From: Gloeobacter kilaueensis JS1 | GTDB taxonomy: Bacteria > Cyanobacteriota > Cyanobacteriia > Gloeobacterales > Gloeobacteraceae | DNA length: 64,000 nucleotides | Reading direction: 5' to 3' | NCBI RefSeq assembly: GCF_000484535.1 | Contig: NC_022600.1 | Span: forward strand, 2,108,001-2,172,000 | Part shown: piece by piece, positions 46,579-55,140 of the stretch | Layout of the letters: each line of letters opens with the position of its first letter | Numbering within the stretch: the first letter of the stretch is position 1 | Position numbers and translations under genes: made by a program | The notes under the pieces: generated by a model | What the model was told of the DNA's origin: nothing | Databases searched by the model: none | What the model saw: only the letters and a program-made list of their open reading frames with translations

Positions 46579-46929
46579 ATGTTTGTTTCCAAACCGACGG
46601 CCTGCCCTGCCTGCAATGTGTCTGTAGCAGGTGCCCCAGTGGCGCTTATCCCTGCCGACGAGCGCGCCGAGCAGGATCTGGCCACGCTCTGCAAAGCCCT
46701 TGGCCATCCCATCCGGGTACGTATCTTAAAAATTCTTGCCGCCCGCCGCAGCTGTGTGTGCGGCGATCTCGTTGAGATGCTGCCGATTGCCCAGTCCACC
46801 GTCTCCGAGCATCTGCGCATCCTCAAGCAGGCGGGCCTGATCCAGGGAGAGGTGGACGGCCCCAGGGTGTGCTACTGCATCCAGCCTGCCAGCCTCGACC
46901 GCCTCAAGCAGTTGGTGACGGCGCTTTGA
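46579..46929 (+). CDS. arsR: ArsR-family metalloregulator
   Basis: 116 residues. The winged HTH includes the alpha-3 metal site C59-V-C61 (SCVCGDLVEMLPIAQSTVSEHLR) found in arsenic- and cadmium-sensing ArsR members. Additional Cys pairs lie at the N-terminus (C9-x-x-C12) and near the C-terminus (C98-x-C100), so up to six thiols could serve As(III). It probably represses itself and arsI from two similar dyads. A terminator hairpin overlaps its stop codon. Confidence 0.88.
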   Translation: MFVSKPTACPACNVSVAGAPVALIPADERAEQDLATLCKALGHPIRVRILKILAARRSCVCGDLVEMLPIAQSTVSEHLRILKQAGLIQGEVDGPRVCYCIQPASLDRLKQLVTAL

Positions 46930-46944
46930 GCGCTGTCTTTTTTT
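46917..46944 (+). terminator. intrinsic terminator spanning the arsR stop codon
   Basis: Left arm GACGGCGCT (46917-46925), loop TTG, right arm AGCGCTGTC (46929-46937) with one G-T wobble, then seven T (46938-46944). The TGA stop lies across the loop, separating arsR from the arsI unit. Confidence 0.75.
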
Positions 46945-46951
46945 ACCCGCT

Positions 46952-46971
46952 TCATCGGTTATCGACGATGA
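46952..46971 (+). promoter_or_regulatory. ArsR operator dyad before arsI
   Basis: TCATCG (46952-46957) and CGATGA (46966-46971) with an 8-bp spacer, matching the spacing and core of the dyad upstream of arsR. It lies 27 bp before the arsI start. Confidence 0.6.
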
Positions 46972-46997
46972 ACAGTTATCGTTTTCAGGAGAAAGCC

Positions 46998-47444
46998 ATG
47001 CCATTCAGACCCCACATCAGCCTCGACGTTGCCGATATCGACCGCTCCGTGCGCTTTTACAGCACCGTCTTTGCCACGGAGCCGACCAAGCACTACCCCG
47101 ACTACGCCAACTTCCGGCTCACTGCCCCGGCGTTGCACCTGGCCGTTGTCCTGGCACCCGGTCGGGAAGGGAGGCGGACAGGCGGCGAGCACTTCGGCGT
47201 CGAATTTTTAGAAGCTAGTGAGCTGGCGGGCTGGCGAGAACGGGCCGAAGCGGCTGGCCTTGCGCTGCGGGTCGAGGAAGCGGTCACCTGTTGCTATGCG
47301 GTCGCGGATAAATTCTGGCTCAGCGACCCGGACGGGCACGAGTGGGAGTTCTGGCTGCGCCTGGAGGAAGCGGATAGCCTGGCCACAGCTGCGCCGCAGA
47401 TCACTTCTGCCGCTGTCTGCTGCGCACCAGCCTGCTGCGAATGA
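46998..47444 (+). CDS. arsI: ArsI/CadI-family dioxygenase (VOC fold)
   Basis: 148 residues from ATG 46998 with AGGAG upstream. The VOC/glyoxalase fold starts HISLDVADIDRSVRFYSTVF and has the ArsI hallmark vicinal pair C98-C99 (VTCCYA) plus DPDGHEWEFW. ArsI is a C-As lyase that demethylates trivalent organoarsenicals; the related CadI is cadmium-induced. The extra C-terminal CC (AVCCAPACCE) may also bind metal. The gene overlaps the aquaporin gene by 4 bp (ATGA). Confidence 0.85.
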   Translation: MPFRPHISLDVADIDRSVRFYSTVFATEPTKHYPDYANFRLTAPALHLAVVLAPGREGRRTGGEHFGVEFLEASELAGWRERAEAAGLALRVEEAVTCCYAVADKFWLSDPDGHEWEFWLRLEEADSLATAAPQITSAAVCCAPACCE

Positions 47445-48172
47445 ATACAGGGCGGCTGCCGTTCTGGAAGGAGAATCCACACTTCCTGAAAGCGTTGCTG
47501 GCCGAGGCAATTGGCACTTTCTGCCTGGTCTATGCCGGGACGGGGGCGGTGGTGGTCGATGCCATCTCCGGCGGGGCAGTCACCCACCTTGGAGTCAGCT
47601 TTGTCTTTGGGGCGGTGGTCGGAGCTTTGATCTACGCCTTCGCCCCCATCAGCGGTGCGCACTTCAACCCGGCGGTCACCCTCTGCCTGTGGTCGCTCGG
47701 AAAGTTTCCGGCGCGCCGGGTGCCCGGTTTTGTGCTGGTGCAACTGATCGCTGCCAGTATCGGCAGCGTCGCGGTGCGGGCTTGCTTCGGCAGTGCCGCC
47801 CGGCTCGGGGCGACAGTACCGCTCGCAGGAAACTGGGCACAATCGTTTGCTGTGGAGCTGATGCTCACGTTCATGCTGCTCATCGTCATCTGCGGCTCGG
47901 CCCTCAATCCGGCAGCCTTGAGGGGCTTCGCAGGGATAGCCATCGGTCTGACGGTGGGATTGGAGGCGGCCTTCGGTGGACCGGTGAGCGGCGCTTCGAT
48001 GAACCCGGCCCGCTCCTTCGGCCCGGCGCTGGTGAGTTGGACCTGGGAGGCGCACTGGGTGTACTGGCTAGCACCAATACTCGGTGCCCTCATCGCAGGG
48101 CAGGTATGGCGCTGGCTGGGCAGCGCTACGGACGAACCTCGGAACAAACAGGAAAGAGAGAAATATTTATGA
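47441..48172 (+). CDS. aquaglyceroporin-type MIP channel
   Basis: 243 residues. Six TM helices carry both NPA motifs (ISGAHFNPAVTLC and VSGASMNPARSFG). It overlaps arsI and arsC by 4 bp each, so it is tightly co-translated with the arsenic genes. In several bacteria an aquaglyceroporin (AqpS) in an ars operon lets As(III) leave the cell after ArsC reduces arsenate. A role as arsenite channel is therefore likely; the water/glycerol alternative cannot be excluded. Confidence 0.88.
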   Translation: MNTGRLPFWKENPHFLKALLAEAIGTFCLVYAGTGAVVVDAISGGAVTHLGVSFVFGAVVGALIYAFAPISGAHFNPAVTLCLWSLGKFPARRVPGFVLVQLIAASIGSVAVRACFGSAARLGATVPLAGNWAQSFAVELMLTFMLLIVICGSALNPAALRGFAGIAIGLTVGLEAAFGGPVSGASMNPARSFGPALVSWTWEAHWVYWLAPILGALIAGQVWRWLGSATDEPRNKQEREKYL

Positions 48173-48621
48173 AGCGCGTGATGTTTGTGTGCAAGCAGAA
48201 TTCAGCCCGCTCGCAGATGGCCGAAGGATTTACCCGAGCGCTGGGAGGCAGGTCCATCGAAGTGACAAGCAGTGGTTTGCAATCGAGCTTCGTTCAGCCC
48301 CTGGCTATCGCCGTGATGGCCGAGGTAGGCATCGATATTTCAGGCCAGACTTCCAAACCTTTGAGCGATTTTCAGCCCGAGAATTTCGACATCGTGATCT
48401 CGCTCTGCGGTTGCGGGGTGAACTTGCCGGAAAGCTGGCTGCTGCGCGACATCTTCGAGGACTGGCAGCTCGACGATCCCGCCGGTCAACCGATCGAAAC
48501 TTTTCGCCGCGTCCGCGATGAAATCAAAGCGCGGGTGAGCGCCCTGGTATCCACCCACGCCCCAGGCGACGAAGAGAAAAGCCCCCCCGGCAGCGGGCCG
48601 GTTCAGACGGCGATCGTGTAA
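48169..48621 (+). CDS. arsC: arsenate reductase, LMW-PTPase type
   Basis: 150 residues. The P-loop CKQNSARSQMAEGF gives the C-x5-R nucleophile loop (CKQNSAR), and an adjacent Cys pair (SLCGCGVNLPESW) gives the resolving cysteines. The fold is that of thioredoxin- or glutaredoxin-linked ArsC. It reduces arsenate to arsenite. The C-terminal tail is Ser/Pro-rich. Its end overlaps the converging gene by 19 bp. No ArsB or Acr3 pump is present nearby. Confidence 0.92.
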   Translation: MKRVMFVCKQNSARSQMAEGFTRALGGRSIEVTSSGLQSSFVQPLAIAVMAEVGIDISGQTSKPLSDFQPENFDIVISLCGCGVNLPESWLLRDIFEDWQLDDPAGQPIETFRRVRDEIKARVSALVSTHAPGDEEKSPPGSGPVQTAIV

Positions 48622-49511
48622 TCGGCGGTGATTATTTTGCCGTTTCTTTGAAACTGTGCCCAGAGTCGGTAGGTGCCCGGTCCAGGAAAGACGGTCTTAA
48701 AGCTCACACTGCCAGGCTCTGCCTTCTGAGAAGCAGCCATCTGGTCCATACCGGCCATCTGCTGCCTCTCACCGTGGGTATGGTGCATCTCGGCCATCGC
48801 ACCCATGCTGTGCCCGCCTTGATCTTCCGGATGGGCGTGCAGATAATCGGCGGCGGTAAGAACCGGAGACTGGCGGATCACCACCAGATGACCCATCGCT
48901 CCCAGATAGGGCTGCAGGTCGGTTACGGGATTGCCGTTCCCATCTTTGATGAAAAAAGTAAGGGGCGTCTGTCGGCCAGGCGCGATCGATCCGGAATCCA
49001 GCTTCAAGGTGACAGTCAGATCGCCGGCGCGCTTGCTCAAAGGGCTGTCTGGGGTGAGGGGAACTGAAGCGGTGCTGCCGGACCCGGCCTGCAGGTGCAG
49101 TGCGCTCACCTGCGGGCTGCCTCCCTGGGGCAGGTAGTCGGCGAAGGCGGTGTAGCTGCCACTGGCAGGCAGATTCGCCGTCACCCGAAAGCGGCCCCCG
49201 CCGACGTATTGCGGATGGAGGTGATCGAAGAAGGTGAGGTCGTCGCTGACCACGATCAGGTGCATCAGTTTCTCATGCTGGAGGGCAAAGCGCTCGACGG
49301 GCCTCCCCCTGCCGTCGCGCACAAAAATCAGCATCGCCTGCGGCTTACCCGGCTTCAGTTGAGCAGGTGAAACGGTGGCGCGGCTGCTGCTGGTCGTCTT
49401 TGTCGCCCCCGGCATCGCCATTGACTCCAGGCTGTGCGGGCCGTGGGCCAGGGCGGGGATGGCGGCCATTCCACCCAGGACGAGAAGCACTGCCAGCTTG
49501 CGTATCGACAT
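48603..49511 (-). CDS. exported His/Met-rich two-domain protein (FixH/YtkA-like)
   Basis: 302 residues from ATG 49511 with GGGAGAAAAG upstream and a signal peptide (IRKLAVLLVLGGMAAIPALA). Two copies of a beta-rich domain are seen: the first ends KLMHLIVVSDDLTFFDHLHP (about 81-100), the second MGHLVVIRQSPVLTAADYLH plus AHP (about 206-228). A His/Met-rich loop (225-258; HSMGAMAEMHHTHGERQQMAGM) follows, suited to Cu(I)/Ag(I) or Zn. It is the last gene of the second metal operon and may act as a periplasmic metal carrier for the pump. Function is inferred. Confidence 0.75.
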   Translation of the reverse strand: MSIRKLAVLLVLGGMAAIPALAHGPHSLESMAMPGATKTTSSSRATVSPAQLKPGKPQAMLIFVRDGRGRPVERFALQHEKLMHLIVVSDDLTFFDHLHPQYVGGGRFRVTANLPASGSYTAFADYLPQGGSPQVSALHLQAGSGSTASVPLTPDSPLSKRAGDLTVTLKLDSGSIAPGRQTPLTFFIKDGNGNPVTDLQPYLGAMGHLVVIRQSPVLTAADYLHAHPEDQGGHSMGAMAEMHHTHGERQQMAGMDQMAASQKAEPGSVSFKTVFPGPGTYRLWAQFQRNGKIITADYTIAV

Positions 49512-49547
49512 CTTTTCTCCCTCGTCGGTATATCTAGACAAAAGCGA

Positions 49548-52500
49548 TTATTCTCCATCGACCCGCACACCCGCATCTTCGATCCGGTAAGCGTAATCGT
49601 CGAAAACGGGCGGCCTGCGAGCGGCGAAGCGCTCGAACAGGGCCGGGATCACTACCAGCGTCAGGGCGGTGGAGGTAAAAAGCCCCCCAAAGACGACGAC
49701 TGCCAGGGGCTGGAGAATTTCTTTGCCCGCCCCGCCCCCGATCATCAGGGGCAGCATCGCTAGAGCAGCGGTGAGGGCGGTCATCAGCACGGGCGAGAGC
49801 CGTTCGAGGGTGCCTTCGATGAGAGCGTCCTCGACAGCTTCTCCCGCCGCCAGGCGCTGGTAGTAGGTGGTGACAAGGATGATGCCGTTGCGGTTGGCGA
49901 CGCCAAAGAGGGTGATAAAGCCCACCAGCGAGGCCACCGAGAGCACCCCGCCGCCGAGCCGGACGGCGACGATGCCGCCAATCAGGGCGAGGGGCAGATT
50001 GGCAAGGATGAGCAAAGTGGCCCGCAGCGAGCGAACCGCCCGATAGAGTAAAAAGACGACGACCAGCAAAGCGAGCAGGCCAAAGAGCAATAACTCGCGG
50101 GTGGCCCGCTCCTGGGCCTCGAACTGGCCGCCGTACTGGAGGTAGTAGCCGCTGGGCAATTGTACCTGGGCGGCAATCTTCTCCCGCGCCTGGGCAATGA
50201 GCGATCCGATGTCGCGCCCGGAGACGTTGGCAGAGATGACGATCCGCCGCGAGACGTTCTGGCGGTTGATCGTGTTTGGTCCCTCGCCCAGGACGACTGT
50301 GGCCACGGCGGAGAGCGGAATTTTCTGTCCGGTTGGGGTGTCGAGGACGAGCGCCTGCAGCGATTCGGGCCGGTTGCGCGCCTCTGGAGCGAGCCAGACG
50401 ACGAGGTTGAAGAGGCGCTGCGCTTCGAGGACCTGGGAGACGACCCGGCCATTAAAGGCCGTCTCGATCTGCTCGGCGATCTGGCCCACGCTCAGGCCAT
50501 AGCGGGCCGCCGCCGATCGATCGAAGCGCACGGTGTACTGCTCGACCGGCACCTGGGGCTCTATTTGCAGATCTACGACGCCGTTTATGTTCTTCATGAG
50601 CTGAGAAATCTCGGCTGCCTTAGTGCGCAGGATGTCCAGATCCGGCCCGAAGAGCTTGATTGCGACAGCGGCGCGGGTGCCGGAGAGCACTTCGTCGATG
50701 CGGTGGGAGATAAAGCCGCCAACGTTGACGGCCACCCCAGGAAAGCGGCCCAACTCGGCGCGGATCGTGGCGAGCACTTTCTCGCGATCGGTGGCGTTGG
50801 GGGCAATCTGCACGTCGAGTTCGCCGAAGTTGACCCCGCCCGCGTCGTCGTCGCCGGGGGCGCGACCGGCGCGAAACTGGGCGGTCTCGATCTCGGGGTG
50901 GCGGATCAGCGCTTTTTCCATCGCCGCCCCGATCTGCTGGGTGGAGGCGAGCGAAGCGCCAGGGAGCTGCGAGACGGCGATCACCAGGCTGCGCTCCTGG
51001 AACTCGGGCAAAAAGGTGCGGCCTAAGGAGGGGATCAAGGCGAGGGAGAGCCCAAAAGCGAGCAGCGAGCCGCCCAAAACGGGAGCCGGGTGGCGCAGTG
51101 CCCAGGTAAGAATCGGGCGGTAGAGCCGCTTGAGGAGGCGGACGGTGGGCGTCTCTTCGGTGGGCAGGGGCCGGTCGGCCAGAAGCAGATAACACAGCGC
51201 CGGTGTCAGCGTCAGCGCCACCAAGAGCGAGGCGAGAATCGAGAGCCCGTAGGCGAGGCCCAGGGGCGTGAAGATCTGCCCTTCCACTCCAGAAAGAACG
51301 AAGACCGGGGCAATCGCCGCACAGAGGATGAGCGTTGCAAAGACCACCGAGCTGCGAATCTGGGCCGACGCCTGAAAGATCACCTTGAGGGCGGGCTGGG
51401 GATCGAGCGAGCGGGCGTTCTCGCGCAAGCGGCGATAGACGTTCTCCGCGTCGATGATCGCATCGTCGATCACTTCTCCCAGGGCGATGGCCAGACCTCC
51501 CAGGCTCATCGTATTGAGGCCCACCCCAAAGGCATTGAGCGCCAGCAGCCCCAACCCGATCGACAGCGGTAGGGCGGCGAGGGTGACGAGCATCGTCCGC
51601 CAGTTGCCCAGAAAAAAAATCAAGATCACCGCGACGATGAGCGCCCCATCCCTGAGGGCGTCCACCACGTTGCCCACGGAGGTCTCGATAAAATCCTGCT
51701 GGCGAAAGGTCGTCGTCACCTTCACATCCTTCGGCAAGGTCGGTTGCAACTCCGCCATCGCCTGCTCGACGGCGCGGGTGACGGTGGGCGTGTCAGCAAA
51801 AGGCTGGCGGGTAACGGTGACAATCACGGCGGGTTTGCCGTCAAAAGAACCGTCCCCCCGCCGTACACCCGAACCGATCGCGATGCGGGCGACATCGGCC
51901 AGGCGCACCGCAACGCCCTGGCGCACCGCGACCACCGAGGTGCGCAGGTCCGCCAGCGAGGCGATCCGCCCGACGCCCCGAATCAAAAATTCCCGATCCG
52001 GCGTCTGCAAAAAGCCGCCCGCAGCGTTGACATTTGCCTGCCGCACCGCTTCTGTCACCTGATTGAGGCTGACGCCGTACTGTTTGAGCTTCACCGGTTC
52101 TACCAATACCTGGTACTGCCGCTCGCCTCCCCCCAGCACCAGCACCCGCGTGACGCCAGGAACCGCCAAAAGCCGGTTGCGGATCTGCCAGTTGGCGATC
52201 GCCGCCAGATCCAGTAGAGCCGTCGGTTTTGGAACTTTTATGTCGGAATCGACTGTGAGGGCGTACTTGATCACATCGCCCACGGGTGAACTGATGGGCG
52301 AGAGGATGGGCGCGCCTGCGCCCTGGGGCAGGCGGGGCACCACCTGATCGACCCGCTCGGTGACGAGCTGGCGGGCGCGGAAGATGTCCGTGTTCCAGCC
52401 AAAGACAATCGTCACCACCGAGAGGCCCACCGACGAACTCGATCGAATGTCCACAAGGCCCGGCAGGCCGCCCAGGGCGCTTTCTAAGGGCAGGGTGACG

Positions 52501-52691
52501 AGAGATTCTACTTCTTCTGGGGCGAGTCCCACCGCTTCGGTCTGGATCACCACCTGGGGCGGAGCAAAGTTGGGAAAGACATCGAGGGGCAGCCGCACGA
52601 TCGTGGCGGTGCCAAAGATGAGCAGGGCAACCGAAGCGATCACCACCAGCCAGCGCTGGGCCAGCGACCAGAGGATCAGGCGGTTGAGCAT
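49548..52691 (-). CDS. HME-RND family efflux pump (third RND)
   Basis: 1047 residues; GAGGAGGAACGGG precedes ATG 52691. The TM1 (RWLVVIASVALLIFGTATIV) and loop landmarks (LDVFPNFAPPQVVIQTEAVGLAPEEVE) are RND-like. TM4 reads ALGEVIDDAIIDAENVYRR rather than the DFG-LVD-GAVV motif of the other two pumps, placing it in a separate HME subgroup. It follows its adaptor by 15 bp and precedes the His/Met-rich protein by 36 bp. No outer-membrane factor gene lies in the unit. Confidence 0.92.
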   Translation of the reverse strand: MLNRLILWSLAQRWLVVIASVALLIFGTATIVRLPLDVFPNFAPPQVVIQTEAVGLAPEEVESLVTLPLESALGGLPGLVDIRSSSSVGLSVVTIVFGWNTDIFRARQLVTERVDQVVPRLPQGAGAPILSPISSPVGDVIKYALTVDSDIKVPKPTALLDLAAIANWQIRNRLLAVPGVTRVLVLGGGERQYQVLVEPVKLKQYGVSLNQVTEAVRQANVNAAGGFLQTPDREFLIRGVGRIASLADLRTSVVAVRQGVAVRLADVARIAIGSGVRRGDGSFDGKPAVIVTVTRQPFADTPTVTRAVEQAMAELQPTLPKDVKVTTTFRQQDFIETSVGNVVDALRDGALIVAVILIFFLGNWRTMLVTLAALPLSIGLGLLALNAFGVGLNTMSLGGLAIALGEVIDDAIIDAENVYRRLRENARSLDPQPALKVIFQASAQIRSSVVFATLILCAAIAPVFVLSGVEGQIFTPLGLAYGLSILASLLVALTLTPALCYLLLADRPLPTEETPTVRLLKRLYRPILTWALRHPAPVLGGSLLAFGLSLALIPSLGRTFLPEFQERSLVIAVSQLPGASLASTQQIGAAMEKALIRHPEIETAQFRAGRAPGDDDAGGVNFGELDVQIAPNATDREKVLATIRAELGRFPGVAVNVGGFISHRIDEVLSGTRAAVAIKLFGPDLDILRTKAAEISQLMKNINGVVDLQIEPQVPVEQYTVRFDRSAAARYGLSVGQIAEQIETAFNGRVVSQVLEAQRLFNLVVWLAPEARNRPESLQALVLDTPTGQKIPLSAVATVVLGEGPNTINRQNVSRRIVISANVSGRDIGSLIAQAREKIAAQVQLPSGYYLQYGGQFEAQERATRELLLFGLLALLVVVFLLYRAVRSLRATLLILANLPLALIGGIVAVRLGGGVLSVASLVGFITLFGVANRNGIILVTTYYQRLAAGEAVEDALIEGTLERLSPVLMTALTAALAMLPLMIGGGAGKEILQPLAVVVFGGLFTSTALTLVVIPALFERFAARRPPVFDDYAYRIEDAGVRVDGE

Positions 52692-52706
52692 CCCGTTCCT
52701 CCTCGA

Positions 52707-54143
52707 TTAGCGCTGGGGAGGGCGGGAGGAGGACACCCCCGCCGGTGGACGAGCGGCTGGCGCTGCCGGGCGGCCAGTGCGTCGCGCCACCCCCACCCCG
52801 GCAACAAAGGAACCCACAGCGATCAGGACACCTCCGACGACCCAGCTCCACCAGGGCAACGCCGCCCTGTCTGCCTTTGCTGTGGGTCTAGAATCAGAAT
52901 TTTCGGCGCTCACCTGACCAGAAGCACTCTCCTCGGCTGCCAGACTCCCTTTGAGCGCCTGGGCGCGCAGTTGAAAGGCGCGCTGGGTGACGACCCTATC
53001 GCCTGGAGCCAGGCCGTCTTTGACCTCGATAAGATCCTCCCCGTCCGTCCGTCCCAGTTGCACTTCGGTTGGAACGAAAGCCTCGCCCTTCTGGACGTAG
53101 ACGAGCTTCTGGCCATCGGCGTCGATCACCGCCGTGCGGGGGATTACCGCTACCGCCCTGGAGGCTCTGCCTGTCACCAGGCGCAGGGTAGCGAACATGC
53201 CGGGCTTGAGTTGCCCGTCCGGGTTGGCCAGAATTGCCCGCACCCCGAGCGTGCGCGTGTCCGCATCGATGGCGGGATCGACGGAGGCCACCCGGCCCCG
53301 GAACGTTCGATTCGGATAGGCCGCGACACTCACCTCGACCGGCTCCCCTGGCCGGACCTGGGCGAGGTCCTTTTCGTAGACCGCCGCCGTTGCCCAGACT
53401 GCTGTCAGATCGATGATCTTGTAGAGTGGCTTGCCGGGTTCGACCGCCTCGCCCGCTGTCACCCGTTGTTCGGCGACGACCCCCGCCACAGGAGCGGCGA
53501 GGGCAACGATGCCGTCGGCGCGGGCGCTCACCCCGCGCTGGCCCAACTGACTGAGGCGGCTTTTAAGAAGCGCGTCCGCAAGCTGGACCTGGGCGCGTGC
53601 CGCCTCCCGGTCAGCCCGCACCTGGTTGCGCTCAGCCTCCGCCAGCTGAAAATCCCTCCGCGCCGAAATTCCTTTTGTGAGCAGGTCTTTTTCGCGCTGA
53701 TAATTCGCCTCCGCCAGGGCCAGCCGCGCTTCTGCCTGCTTAAAAGCGGTGCGCGCCTGCACCCTGCTGCGGGCCGCCTCGACCGCCAGTTGCCGGATCT
53801 CAGGACTATCGAGGGTGGCGAGTACCTGGCCGGTGCGCACCGCCTGGGCCCGGCTCGCGTAGAGCGCCAGCACCCGCCCTGCCAGCGGTGCGTTCACATC
53901 CGCCGAATGGCTCGGGATCGCCTCGATCTTGCCGTTGACTGCCAGGCCACTGCTCAGCAGGCGCTGTTGGACCGGGCGGACGACCAGGCCCATCGCCTTC
54001 TGGACATCGGGTGCCACCCGCACCGCCTCCGCCGCCTGATGCTGCTCGAAAGCGTCGTCGTGGCCGCCGTGCGCCCCAGCCGGAACCGCAAGGGCGAGTA
54101 CTACCACCGCCGCCAGAAACCAGACCCTGCCTCGCGCTTCCAT
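52707..54143 (-). CDS. RND periplasmic adaptor with C-terminal TM helix
   Basis: About 478 residues from ATG 54143, chosen because a signal peptide (RVWFLAAVVVLALAVPAGAHG) follows and GGAG is upstream; the frame opens at 54266. The mature N-terminus is His-rich (HGGHDDAFEQHQ). Hairpin, lipoyl (NAPLAGRVLALYASRAQAV; LAAPVAGVVAEQRVTAGEAV) and barrel parts (PNRTFRGRVASVDPAIDADTR) are normal. Unusually, a TM helix (WWSWVVGGVLIAVGSFVAGVG) and a Pro-rich tail end the protein. Adaptors are normally anchored only at the N-terminus. Confidence 0.88.
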   Translation of the reverse strand: MEARGRVWFLAAVVVLALAVPAGAHGGHDDAFEQHQAAEAVRVAPDVQKAMGLVVRPVQQRLLSSGLAVNGKIEAIPSHSADVNAPLAGRVLALYASRAQAVRTGQVLATLDSPEIRQLAVEAARSRVQARTAFKQAEARLALAEANYQREKDLLTKGISARRDFQLAEAERNQVRADREAARAQVQLADALLKSRLSQLGQRGVSARADGIVALAAPVAGVVAEQRVTAGEAVEPGKPLYKIIDLTAVWATAAVYEKDLAQVRPGEPVEVSVAAYPNRTFRGRVASVDPAIDADTRTLGVRAILANPDGQLKPGMFATLRLVTGRASRAVAVIPRTAVIDADGQKLVYVQKGEAFVPTEVQLGRTDGEDLIEVKDGLAPGDRVVTQRAFQLRAQALKGSLAAEESASGQVSAENSDSRPTAKADRAALPWWSWVVGGVLIAVGSFVAGVGVARRTGRPAAPAARPPAGVSSSRPPQR

Positions 54144-54219
54144 CTCGATCGCTCCAGAACAAGCCTGCCGCCATCGCTCAACCAACTTTAGCCTGTTTTG
54201 CAGAGGGTGCAAAAGATTT

Positions 54220-55137
54220 TCAAGGCAGCTCCAGCAGGTGGGGCAGAGCAAAGATGAGCCAGGCAAGACCAGGCGGCACCAGCAGTGTCAATTTCCAGAT
54301 CCGGGACCACTGTCGGGCTTCCTTCGCGGCACCGGTACCGCCCTTGTGCAGGGCGACGAGCTGCCGAATGCGCCGTTCGGCTGTGGCACTTTTCAGTAGC
54401 CCACAGGCCACCCCAGAGGGAGCTGTGTTGGCGCAGGCGGCCCGGTGAAGCACCCGCGCCAGGGCAACGGGCTTGCCTGTGACGGCGACAGCCAGCGCAT
54501 CGGCTGCCAGTTCGCGCTCTGTGAACAGGTTTTGCCAGGCGAGCCAGTTGGTGGGCAGCCAGGCAGCCGCTCCCAGAAGTGTCGTGGCTACAAAGGCGAT
54601 CAGGTTGTCGCGCTGGGCAATATGGGCCAGCTCGTGAGCGAGCACCCCTTCCAGCTCCTCCGGACCGAGATTGTCCTCCATCCAGCTTGAAAGATAGAGT
54701 CGGGGCCGGAACAGTCCTGCGACGCAGGCCAGTGGCCGGTCTGAAGGAATCAGCCGCGCCTCGGGTGTGCGCTTGAGATTTAGACGGGGAGCAAGGTCCG
54801 CCAGTGTCGCGGCAATTTCGGAGGGCACCGGCTGCGACCACGCCTCCAGAGAAGCTCCAAAGCGGTACTGGCGCAGGAGAAAACCACACGCGAAGCTGGC
54901 GGCACAAAGACCCGTTCCTCCCAGTGCCCAAAGAGGCAGGCAGGCAGAACCGCCCTGACCGGCAGCCACGTCGTCCCCGTGCAGGTGCCACAGGGCAAAG
55001 CTGAAGGCAAAAGCACCGACCAAGAGGGTCGCGTAAGAGCGCACCGGTCCCGCCTGTTTGCGGGTGAGAACCAGCACCAGGCCGTAAGCGAAGGCGGCCA
55101 TGAGCAACGGCACCAGGCGTTCAATGTCCAGAGGCAT
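54220..55137 (-). CDS. BlaR1-like M56 membrane protease (second copy)
   Basis: 305 residues; GGAGG lies upstream of ATG 55137. The M56 site H168-E-x-x-H172 (LAHELAHIAQRDN) and the ERELAAD motif are intact, with several TM helices around them. No beta-lactam sensor is present. A Cys pair lies C-terminal to the active site (RAACANTAPSGVACG). It starts just after the BlaI gene stop and is followed by adaptor, RND and His/Met-rich genes. It parallels the pair at 36389-37781. Confidence 0.85.
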   Translation of the reverse strand: MPLDIERLVPLLMAAFAYGLVLVLTRKQAGPVRSYATLLVGAFAFSFALWHLHGDDVAAGQGGSACLPLWALGGTGLCAASFACGFLLRQYRFGASLEAWSQPVPSEIAATLADLAPRLNLKRTPEARLIPSDRPLACVAGLFRPRLYLSSWMEDNLGPEELEGVLAHELAHIAQRDNLIAFVATTLLGAAAWLPTNWLAWQNLFTERELAADALAVAVTGKPVALARVLHRAACANTAPSGVACGLLKSATAERRIRQLVALHKGGTGAAKEARQWSRIWKLTLLVPPGLAWLIFALPHLLELP

Positions 55138-55140
55138 CCT

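Noticed and set aside
47218-48168. Long upstream extension of arsC
   Set aside because: The extended frame runs through arsI and the aquaporin gene out of frame; the ATG at 48169 fits the family start and the ATGA overlap.
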